Positions 6,469-12,872 of a DNA stretch of 12,872 nt are shown here, piece after piece. A program made the position numbers and the translations under genes. The first letter of the stretch is position 1, and each line of letters begins with the position of its first letter. Origin of the DNA: CAYVZZ01 sp964456185 (lineage in GTDB: Bacteria > Pseudomonadota > Gammaproteobacteria > Pseudomonadales > Alcanivoracaceae). The notes beneath the pieces are model-generated. The model worked only from the letters and a program-made list of their open reading frames with translations, was not told where the DNA came from and ran no database searches. The stretch spans positions 1 through 12,872 of the forward strand of contig CAYVZZ010000061.1 of the NCBI GenBank assembly GCA_964456185.1, in the 5' to 3' direction.

Positions 6469-7392
6469 CTAGGCTTGTCGAGCAACAAGCCGCCGTGGGG
6501 CGACTTGTCCGTCTTCTTGGATTTTGCCTACGCCGAGGAAATTGCCGGTGGATTGCTCATACAAGCTGACAAAACCATCAGCCGGACGATCGGGCACCAT
6601 GACAGCCTGGCCTTGAGTGAGGTAGTAGGCGGCGTTGTCGCTTAGTTCGACGCGAGGCCAACCGTCTACCGAGGATGAAATGGGTAGCAGTTTGGCTTCT
6701 ATGGTGTCAAAGCCGCCTTCGCGTTTGAGATCGCCCAGTTCATCCAGAGTCAGCATTTGGTCAACCGGATAGGGGCCGGCGGACAAGCGACGCAAGGCGG
6801 TAACGTGGGCGCCGCAGCCGAGTGCTTCACCCAGGTCTTCGATGAGGCTGCGAATGTAGGTGCCTTTGGTGCAGTCGACTTCAAAGCTAGCGCTGTCGCC
6901 ATCGCGCTGTAGAAACTCGAAGCGATGAATAGTGACCGGGCGCGGCTGGCGTTCTACTTCAATGCCTTGGCGTGCCAGTTTATAAAGCGGTTCGCCCTTG
7001 TGTTTGATGGCCGAGTACATGGAAGGCACTTGTTCGATGTCACCGCGAAAAGCGTCCATGGCGTCGAAGAGCTGCTGGTCGGTGAAATTGACTTCGGCGG
7101 TATCACGGACGTCGCCATCGGAATCGCCGGTTTCGGTGCGCACACCAAATTGCGCGGTGACGCGATAGCTCTTGTCGGCATCGAGCAGAAATTGGCTAAA
7201 CTTGGTGGCCTCGCCAAAACAAATGGGCAGCATGCCGGTGGCTAATGGATCCAAGCTGCCGGTGTGGCCGGCTTTGGCTGCCGCAAACATGCGCTTGGCA
7301 ATTTGCAGGGCACCGTTGCTGGTAATGCCAGTATCTTTATCGAGTAATAGAATGCCGTTTACCGGACGGCCATGACGACGTTTTTTTGCCAC
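6469..7392 (-). CDS. truB: tRNA pseudouridine(55) synthase TruB
   Basis: TruB converts U55 in the T-loop of tRNAs to pseudouridine and also acts as a tRNA chaperone. The 307-residue product is the usual length. It carries the catalytic motif GSLDPLATG at residues 45-53, with catalytic D48, the RPVNGILLLDKDTGITSN opening, YSAIKHKGEPLYKLAR at ~126-141, the TKGTYIRSLIEDLG block, and a C-terminal PUA-like region (from ~250, GVGKIQEDGQVAPRRLV). It starts with GTG at 7392, giving MAKKRRHGRP; AGGA lies nine bases upstream and no ATG is available before the conserved N-terminus. Only five bases separate it from the rbfA stop, so the two are co-transcribed and probably translationally coupled. Confidence 0.97.
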   Translation of the reverse strand: MAKKRRHGRPVNGILLLDKDTGITSNGALQIAKRMFAAAKAGHTGSLDPLATGMLPICFGEATKFSQFLLDADKSYRVTAQFGVRTETGDSDGDVRDTAEVNFTDQQLFDAMDAFRGDIEQVPSMYSAIKHKGEPLYKLARQGIEVERQPRPVTIHRFEFLQRDGDSASFEVDCTKGTYIRSLIEDLGEALGCGAHVTALRRLSAGPYPVDQMLTLDELGDLKREGGFDTIEAKLLPISSSVDGWPRVELSDNAAYYLTQGQAVMVPDRPADGFVSLYEQSTGNFLGVGKIQEDGQVAPRRLVARQA

Positions 7393-7397
7393 GGGGG

Positions 7398-7808
7398 TTA
7401 TTCCTCGGAATCGGTGTCCGCTTGCTGACGCTGCGCATCTTGGCGACGCGCACGCGTAATCACTTTGTCCATGCGTGCTGCTTCTTCTGGCAGCAGGTCG
7501 TAATGAAAATGCAACTGGGGGGTGGTGCGGGTATTGAGCCGTTTGGCCAAGGCGCTGCGCAGGAAACCCGACGCACCAGCCAACACCTTTTCGGCGGCGG
7601 CTGCCGAATCACGGTTTTCGCCCAAGAGGGTGAAATACACCTTGGCATGCGCCAAATCGCGGGTCACATCCACGTGCTGTATGGTGACCATGCCAATGCG
7701 CGGGTCTTTCATTTCCGTGCGAATCAGATCAGCCAACTCCCGTTGAATGAAGTCGGCTACCCGGTCGGTGCGCTGAAACCCTTGCGGGCGATGGCGTTGT
7801 CGGATCAT
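7398..7808 (-). CDS. rbfA: 30S ribosome-binding factor A
   Basis: RbfA binds immature 30S subunits and helps 16S rRNA 5'-end maturation, particularly in the cold. The 136-residue product is one compact KH-like domain: RPQGFQRTDRVADFIQRELADLIRTEMKDPRIG at the N-terminus, then VTIQHVDVTRDLAHAKVYFTLLG and TPQLHFHYDLLPEEAARMDKVI, all family hallmarks, followed by a charged flexible tail. AGGG lies nine bases upstream of the ATG. It sits 23 bases after infB and five bases before truB, the standard gene order. Confidence 0.97.
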   Translation of the reverse strand: MIRQRHRPQGFQRTDRVADFIQRELADLIRTEMKDPRIGMVTIQHVDVTRDLAHAKVYFTLLGENRDSAAAAEKVLAGASGFLRSALAKRLNTRTTPQLHFHYDLLPEEAARMDKVITRARRQDAQRQQADTDSEE

Positions 7809-7831
7809 AACGGTTTACCCTGGGCGCGGCC

Positions 7832-10575
7832 TTACAGGCTGCGCGCCACTTCTTTCACCTCGAAGACTTCGATCTTGTCGCCTTCTTTCACATCTTTATA
7901 GCCTTTCACCGCGATGCCACATTCCATGCCATTGCGCACTTCGGCGACATCATCCTTGAAGCGGCGTAGTGATTCCAGCTCGCCTTCGTAAATCACCACT
8001 TCATCACGCAGCACGCGGATGGGGCGATTACGGTAGATGGTGCCATCGACCACCATACAACCGGCAACGGCGCCGAACTTGCTGGAGCGGAAGACATCGC
8101 GCACTTGAGCCGTACCCAAGATTTCTTCGCGGCGTTCGGGCGCTAACAAGCCGCTCATGGCTTGCTTCACATCGTCGATGAGCTCATAAATAACGCTGTA
8201 ATAACGCAGATCCATGCCTTCTTGCTTACACAGCTTCTTGGCGGCGCCATCGGCACGCACGTTAAAGCCAAGCAATACGGCGTTACTGGTCATGGCCAGG
8301 TTAACGTCGGACGAGTTAATCGCGCCAACGCCGCTAGACACCACATTGACCTGCACTTCTTCGGTGCCCAATTTGTCCAGGGCACCTACGAGGGCTTCCA
8401 AGGAACCACGCACGTCGGTCTTCAAAACGATGTTGACCTGGCTGGCTTCGTCTTTGCCCATGTTGTTGAAGAGGTTTTCCAACTTGGAGGCTTGCTGACG
8501 CTTGAGCTTGTCTTCGCGATCTCGCTGTTGACGGAAGTCGGCCACTTCGCGGGCTTTCTTCTCATCGCTGACCACTTGGAATTGTTGGCCGGCATCGGGC
8601 ACGCCGCCCAAACCTTGAATTTCCACCGGGATAGACGGCCCTGCGGATTTAACTCGATCACCACTTTGGTCGCTCATGGCACGTACGTGACCATAGTGGG
8701 CGCCGGCCAGCACCATGTCGCCCTTCTTGAGCTCGCCTTCTTGCACCAAGAGTGAAGCCACAGTACCACGGCCCTTAGCGACCTTGGCTTCGATGACCAC
8801 ACCACGCGCGGGGCCACTGGGCACTGCTTTCAGTTCAAGCAGTTCCGCTTGCAACGAGATGGATTCCAACAAGTCATCTACGCCTTCACCGGTGTGAGCA
8901 GACAGGTTGATGAACTGGTAATCGCCGCCCCAGTCTTCCGGGATGACTTCCAGCTTCGCCAACTCGCTCTTCACGCGCTCGGGGTCGGCTTGTTCTTTAT
9001 CAATCTTGTTAACGGCGATCACGATGGGAACGCCGGCGGCCTTGGCGTGGTTAATCGCCTCTTCCGTTTGTGGCATCACGCCATCATCAGCCGCGACGAC
9101 AATCACAACGATGTCAGTGGCTTGGGCACCGCGCGCACGCATGGCCGTAAAGGCGGCGTGACCCGGGGTATCCAAGAAGGCAATGTTGCCTTGATCGGTG
9201 TTCACGTAATAGGCACCGATGTGCTGGGTAATGCCGCCCGCTTCGCCTTTGGCGATGTGCGTACGACGGATGTAATCCAACAGCGATGTTTTACCGTGGT
9301 CGACGTGCCCCATGATGGTCACAACTGGCGCTCGAGGCTCTGGCTCGGCATCGTATTGCACCAATTCGGCCAAATCGTCTTCCAACTCTTCTTCTGTGCC
9401 TTTGACGAAAACCGGCTTATGCCCCATTTCTTCTACCAACAAGGCAGCAGTTTCTTGGTCGATATATTGGTTGACGGTGGCCATTTCGCCCATCTTCATG
9501 AGTGTCTTGATCAGCTCACGGGATTTGACGTTCATGCGCTGCGCCAAGTCGGCAACCACGATGGTTTCGGGAATTTCCACGTCGTAAATCATTTTTTCGG
9601 TTGGGCTCTTGAAACCGTGTTGCTGGTTAAGCGAGCTCTTCATCTGGCCATGTGCCACCTTCTTCTTACGACGGCGACTGCGACGGCTGCGCTTGGTAGA
9701 ACGCTCTTCATCACGCCAGCTTTTCTCTTGAGCGGCATTAACGATAGATGACCCTTTTTCATTGTCATCTTCTTTAGGCTTGCCATCGTCTTTACGATTG
9801 GCCAGCTCTTCGGCAATGCGTTTAGCTTGTTCTGCGGTTTGACGGGCTGCTTTTTCCTCCGCTTCGCGGCGCTTTTCTTCCTCAATGCGCTGACGTTCGC
9901 GCAGCTTGCGCTCGGCTTCTTTACGCGCCGCTTTTTCTTCGGGCGTTTCCTGCTTAATGATGGATTTCTTAGGCTTTTTGGTCGTTTTGAGCTTAGGCAC
10001 TTCTACGCGACGGCTCTTATCGACCGTCGGTTCAGCCGGTTTGCTGGTGGTTGCTTTGGCGTCTTTGGCGGCCTCTTTAGCTTGCGCTTCTTTGGCTGCC
10101 TCGGCTTCTTGGCGTGCTTTCTCTTCGGCTTCTTTGCGCGCCTTTTCTTCCGCCTCGGCGCGTGCTTTGGCTTCTTCAGCTTCCTGGCGTGCTTTTTCTT
10201 CCGCTAAACGCTGCTCTTCTTCTTTGCGGCGCTGTTCTTCCAAAGCCGCCGCATCGCGTTTCACGTAGGTGCGTTTACGACGCACTTCCACGTTAATGGA
10301 CTTGCCTCGGCTGGCACCGCCGTAGCTGNNNNNNNNNNGCCGCTGGCTTTAATCGTGCTCACCGATTTACGCTTAAGCGTAATGCGGCTAGGGCCCGACT
10401 CTTTCTTTTCGCCATGGGCACCACGCAGGTGGCTCAGCAGTTGCTGTTTTTCCTCGTCGGATACCTTGTCTGCTGCTTTGGTGTGCGACAAACCGGCACT
10501 TTTCATCTGCTTAAGCAGCGTTGCCACTTCAGTGCCTACCAATTCCGCTAATTTCTCTACGGTTATCTCAGCCAT
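7832..10575 (-). CDS. infB: Translation initiation factor IF-2 (interrupted by an assembly gap)
   Basis: IF2 is the GTPase that places initiator fMet-tRNA on the 30S subunit and promotes subunit joining. The N-terminal 79 residues (10575-10339) give the IF2_N domain, MAEITVEKLAELVGTEVATLLKQM, ending ITLKRKSVSTIKASG. After 10 N, the rest (10327-7832) resumes with GKSINVEVRRKRTYVKR, a highly charged Glu/Lys/Ala-rich helical linker (~10240-9782), then the G domain: GHVDHGKTSLLD (G1), DTPGHAAF (G3), NKID (G4), and domains II-IV with the C-terminal IEVFEVKEVARSL. With the N run taken literally the frame breaks; a true missing length of 2 modulo 3 bases restores it. Total length would be about 912 residues, normal for the family (E. 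coli 890). I therefore annotate one intact gene, not a pseudogene. The start has only a weak AGAGA site. Confidence 0.95.
10329..10338. other. Assembly gap (10 N) inside infB
   Basis: Ten N bases. Codons upstream end cleanly at 10339 and codons downstream begin at 10327, leaving one base, so the real gap is not 10 bases if infB is intact. It falls in the low-complexity segment between the IF2_N domain and the charged linker. Confidence 0.99.
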
Positions 10576-10625
10576 TTCTCTGCCAAACCTTATTCAATCA
10601 ATTAATCAACACATTCTGAATATTC

Positions 10626-10656
10626 CTGTGCTTATCCGCACAGCCAGAACGGCTGT
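10626..10656 (-). promoter_or_regulatory. Two mutually exclusive hairpins between nusA and infB
   Basis: On the plus-strand text, CTGTGC (10626-10631) pairs with GCACAG (10638-10643), loop of six. ACAGCC (10640-10645) pairs with GGCTGT (10651-10656), loop of five. They share bases 10640-10643, so only one can form in the RNA at a time. The second reaches the nusA stop codon (10658-10656). Neither is followed by a T-run, so they are not terminators. Possible roles are mRNA processing or differential expression of nusA and infB. Confidence 0.35.
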
Positions 10657-12158
10657 CATTTTTCGTCTGCCTCGGCAAACCAGGGAGCGCGCGCTGTCAT
10701 AATCAACTCACCCGCACGTTCCTCGTCAATCCCTTCGATTTCAAGCAGATCAACTACTGCTTGCTCGGCCAAATCTTCCATGGTGACAATGCCGCGTGAC
10801 GCCAACTCTGCAGCCAATTCGCGGGTCATGCCGTCCATATTGACCAAATCATCGGCCGGTTTTGCCTTGTCGAACTTCTCTTCAGATACCAGCGCACGCG
10901 TCAACAAAACGTCTTTCGCGCGCTGGCGCAGGGCATCAACGATATCTTCGTCAAAGCCTTCGATTTCCAGCATTTCTTCCAGCGGCACATAGGCCACTTC
11001 TTCCAGCGTCGAGAAGCCTTCATCCACCAGCACACCGGCCAGCTCTTCATCGACATCCAGCGCATTAACAAACGTCGTAATGGTTTCTTCGGCTTCAGCT
11101 TCGTGCTTTTCTTCGGCCTCATCCACGGTCATCACGTTCAGCTCCCAGCCTGTTAGCTGTTGCGCCAAACGAATGTTCTGACCGCCACGGCCAATGGCTT
11201 TAGCCACACCGCTATCGTCTTCAACCGCCACATCCATAGAGTGTTTTTCTTCGTCGACAACGATAGACACCACTTCAGCCGGCTGAATCGCATTAATGGT
11301 CAGCTGTGCAGGATTGTCATCCCAAAGGACGATATCCACACGCTCGCCGCCAAGCTCATTGGAAACGGCTTGCACGCGTGAACCACGCATACCAACACAA
11401 GCACCCACTGGGTCAATGCGCTGGTCGTTAGTTTTCACCACAATTTTGGCGCGTTGCCCCGGATCACGAGCCGCACCTTTAATCTCGATTAGCTCTTCGC
11501 CAATTTCGGGCACTTCGATTTTGAACAGCTCGATTAACAACTCGGGCATGGTGCGGCTGGCCAACAACTGCGGACCACGATTTTCTTCGTTGACGGCATA
11601 TAAATAAGCACGCAGTCGATCGTTCGGGCGCACCATTTCGCGTGAAATCATATGTTCGCGCGTCACGAGTGCTTCGGCATTACCGCCCAGATCCAAAATG
11701 AGACTGTCACGCGTGATGCGTTTTACCGTGCCGCTAATCAACTCACCTATGCGGTCACGGTATTCTTCGATCACCTGTTCGCGCTCGGCTTCACGTACCT
11801 TTTGCACAATCACTTGCTTGGCAGTTTGTGCGGCGATGCGTCCGAAATCGGCCGACTCGACCTCTTCTTCCCAGATATCGCCCAGCTGCAAGCCGGTGTC
11901 TTTTTCGTGGGCTTCATCCAATGTCAGCTGATGACCAAACTCGAACAGCTCTTCGTCTGGCACCACATGCCACACACGGAAGCTTTTGTAGTCACCCGTG
12001 GCGCGATCAATCTCAACACGAATCTCTACATCGTCTTCGCGATAACGCTTGCGTGTTGCCGCAGCGAGTGCTGATTCGATAGCGCCAAAAATCACGTCAG
12101 GCGCTACACCTTTTTCATTGGATACGGTTTGTGCAACCAGTAAAATCTCTTTACTCAT
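10656..12158 (-). CDS. nusA: Transcription termination/antitermination factor NusA
   Basis: NusA binds RNA polymerase, controls pausing and intrinsic termination, and takes part in antitermination complexes. From the ATG at 12158 the product is 500 residues: N-terminal polymerase-binding domain (1-~125), S1 domain (~135-200, GTVKRITRDSLILDLGGNAEA), KH1 with GMRG at 256-259, KH2 with GRGG at 323-326, then two C-terminal acidic repeats (~366-425 and ~436-492), including EEGF-like VDEGFSTLEEVAYVPLEEMLEIEG. This is the complete E. coli-like architecture. The ATG is preferred to an in-frame TTG six bases upstream because AAGGG lies seven bases before it and MSKEILLV is the family start. It lies 54 bases after rimP and 80 bases before infB. 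Confidence 0.98.
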   Translation of the reverse strand: MSKEILLVAQTVSNEKGVAPDVIFGAIESALAAATRKRYREDDVEIRVEIDRATGDYKSFRVWHVVPDEELFEFGHQLTLDEAHEKDTGLQLGDIWEEEVESADFGRIAAQTAKQVIVQKVREAEREQVIEEYRDRIGELISGTVKRITRDSLILDLGGNAEALVTREHMISREMVRPNDRLRAYLYAVNEENRGPQLLASRTMPELLIELFKIEVPEIGEELIEIKGAARDPGQRAKIVVKTNDQRIDPVGACVGMRGSRVQAVSNELGGERVDIVLWDDNPAQLTINAIQPAEVVSIVVDEEKHSMDVAVEDDSGVAKAIGRGGQNIRLAQQLTGWELNVMTVDEAEEKHEAEAEETITTFVNALDVDEELAGVLVDEGFSTLEEVAYVPLEEMLEIEGFDEDIVDALRQRAKDVLLTRALVSEEKFDKAKPADDLVNMDGMTRELAAELASRGIVTMEDLAEQAVVDLLEIEGIDEERAGELIMTARAPWFAEADEK

Positions 12159-12212
12159 GGCCAAGCCCTTGCAAAGTAGACACCACAGAAAAACAAGCCG
12201 CTAGCGTGGCAA

Positions 12213-12659
12213 TCACGCCACAATATTCGCCTTGTCAATCTCCTGAAACATTACCTGACACGTCTCGCCATCAACCTCTAGCGACAACGCATCTCCCTCA
12301 ACCGCTAACAACTTCGCCTTCATTTTGCGGCGCCCGTTAACCGGCACCAACAAACGCAATTGCACTTGCTCACCAATAAAGGCTTCGCACTGTTTCGCCG
12401 TGAAGAGCGGTCGATCCATTCCCGGCGACGATACCTCGAGCAAATACTCACCCGGTATCACATCTTCCACATCGAGCACGCCACTCACTTGGTGGCTTAC
12501 CGACGCGCAATCATCCACCGTAATACCTTCGGCAGAATCAATAAAAATGCGCAACTTCAAGCCTTTAGCTCGAATTAACTGCAACCCCCACAAATCAAAC
12601 CCCATGGATTCGACCGTTGGTCGCAGCAGCGCATCCAATTTTTCCAATTTGCGTGACAT
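12213..12659 (-). CDS. rimP: Ribosome maturation factor RimP
   Basis: RimP assists maturation of the 30S subunit. The 148-residue product has the usual two-domain layout: an N-terminal alpha/beta domain containing GLKLRIFIDSAEGITVDDCASVSHQVSGVLDVEDVIPGEYLLEVSSPGMDRPL, with the diagnostic EVSSPGMDRPL at residues 75-85, and a C-terminal SH3-like domain (~90-148). The ATG at 12659 is preceded by a modest AGGCGAG site. It is the first protein gene after the initiator tRNA, as in the E. coli metY-rimP-nusA-infB operon. A terminator-like hairpin lies just ahead of its start codon and may control entry of polymerase into the operon. Confidence 0.96.
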   Translation of the reverse strand: MSRKLEKLDALLRPTVESMGFDLWGLQLIRAKGLKLRIFIDSAEGITVDDCASVSHQVSGVLDVEDVIPGEYLLEVSSPGMDRPLFTAKQCEAFIGEQVQLRLLVPVNGRRKMKAKLLAVEGDALSLEVDGETCQVMFQEIDKANIVA

Positions 12660-12675
12660 ACAACTCGCCTACAAA

Positions 12676-12699
12676 CAAAAAATGGGCATAAAGCCCATT
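12676..12699 (-). terminator. Terminator-like hairpin immediately upstream of rimP (possible attenuator)
   Basis: On the minus strand AATGGGC (12699-12693) pairs perfectly with GCCCATT (12687-12681) around a five-base loop, and the 3' arm runs into four more T (12680-12677), giving six T in a row and then GTTTG. This is a proper intrinsic terminator shape. It ends only 17 bases before the rimP ATG and comes after the tRNA's own terminator, so it would act on transcripts heading into rimP-nusA-infB. The structure is seen in the sequence; a regulatory role is inferred. Confidence 0.65.
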
Positions 12700-12716
12700 C
12701 TCCAATATCAGCGCGG

Positions 12717-12725
12717 ATACTAACA
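12717..12725 (-). promoter_or_regulatory. Weak candidate extended -10 promoter for rimP operon
   Basis: Minus-strand TGT followed by TAGTAT (12725-12717) resembles an extended -10 (TGn plus 4/6 match). No good -35 lies 16-18 bases upstream. If used, transcription would start near 12710, just before the attenuator-like hairpin. The 73-base segment 12709-12781 otherwise contains only short inverted repeats (for example GCGGAT/ATCCGC at 12713-12718 and 12729-12734). Confidence 0.25.
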
Positions 12726-12782
12726 CAAATCCGCCGCCAATATCGCCTGATACACCACAAATTGGCATATCCAGAAGATAAC

Positions 12783-12808
12783 AAAAAGCCCCTACAAGAG
12801 GGGCTTTT
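12783..12808 (-). terminator. Intrinsic terminator after initiator tRNA
   Basis: AAAAGCCCCT (minus strand 12808-12799) pairs with AGGGGCTTTT (12793-12784) around a five-base loop, a perfect 10-pair stem whose 3' arm is the T-run (TTTTT, 12787-12783). It starts 13 bases after the encoded CCA end of the tRNA. Because both arms are A/T-flanked it could also work on the plus strand, but no plus-strand gene approaches it. Confidence 0.88.
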
Positions 12809-12821
12809 CACCAAACCTAAT

Positions 12822-12872
12822 TGGTAGCGGGGGCTGGATTCGAACCAACGACCTTCGGGTTATGAGCCCGAC
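12822..12872 (-). tRNA. Initiator tRNA-fMet(CAT), 3' two thirds; 5' end beyond window
   Basis: Reading the minus strand from 12872, the sequence begins at tRNA position 26 and runs to the encoded CCA (12824-12822). The anticodon stem TCGGG/CCCGA has the three consecutive G-C pairs that mark initiator tRNAs, around the loop CTCATAA with anticodon CAT (12864-12862). The variable loop is AGGTC, the T-arm GTTGG-TTCGAAT-CCAGC, acceptor strand CCCCGCT, discriminator A, then CCA. It lies upstream of rimP exactly where E. coli has metY. Base 72 is U instead of the A found in E. coli. Confidence 0.95.

Noticed and set aside
6217..6645. 142-codon plus-strand frame crossing the rpsO start, the rpsO-truB spacer and the truB end
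   Set aside because: Two thirds are antisense to rpsO and truB; the product has no family features and no good ribosome-binding site.
8849..9751. 300-codon open frame on the plus strand opposite infB
   Set aside because: It lies wholly antisense to the conserved GTPase domains of IF2. Its His/Phe/Gly-rich composition is what GC-biased codons give when read from the other strand; no independent start signals or recognisable domain.
10067..10240. Imperfect repeats of TTCTTC/GCTTCTT-like units, which look like a tandem repeat
   Set aside because: They encode the Glu/Lys/Ala-rich helical linker of IF2, commonly low-complexity in this family; no array with constant unit length.
12206..12221. Inverted repeat GTGGC/GCCAC at the rimP stop codon
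   Set aside because: Five pairs without a T-run, between two co-transcribed genes; probably chance.

Overview
This is an ordinary, well-conserved chromosomal segment from a gammaproteobacterium. The gene order hisE-tatA-tatB-tatC behind ubiB is the Pseudomonas/Cellvibrio-type arrangement. The initiator tRNA-rimP-nusA-infB-rbfA-truB-rpsO-pnp series is the classical gammaproteobacterial nusA/infB operon. The sequence does not let me name a genus; a marine Cellvibrionales-like or Pseudomonas-like lineage is only an inference. One run of 10 N (10329-10338) shows this is a draft assembly.

Left part, + strand (1-2707): the 3' part of ubiB (ubiquinone biosynthesis), a 127-base spacer with a good extended -10 promoter, then hisE (histidine biosynthesis) and the complete twin-arginine translocase tatA, tatB, tatC. 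hisE, tatA, tatB and tatC are tightly packed and probably one transcript. hisI, which usually lies between ubiB and hisE in Pseudomonas-type genomes, is absent here.

Middle, - strand (2661-3638): a half-length DUF350 membrane protein followed 12 bases later by a secreted SLT-family lytic transglycosylase. The transglycosylase 3' end overlaps the 3' end of tatC tail to tail by 47 bases.

Right part, - strand, read from 12872 down to 3700: the 3' half of an initiator tRNA-fMet with its terminator; a short leader with a second terminator-like hairpin just before rimP; then rimP (30S maturation), nusA (elongation and termination factor), infB (IF2), rbfA (30S maturation), truB (tRNA pseudouridine 55 synthase), rpsO (ribosomal protein S15) and pnp (polynucleotide phosphorylase). 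The operon combines transcription elongation, translation initiation, ribosome maturation, tRNA modification and RNA decay. Intrinsic terminators follow the tRNA, rpsO and pnp.

I found no mobile element, CRISPR array, phage gene or evidently new system. The points most worth a second look are a possible transcription attenuator ahead of rimP, an unusual metal-binding motif in UbiB, the DUF350/transglycosylase pair, the pnp leader hairpin, and overlapping alternative hairpins between nusA and infB. No gene-free stretch exceeds 300 bases; the longest is the 199 bases between rpsO and pnp.
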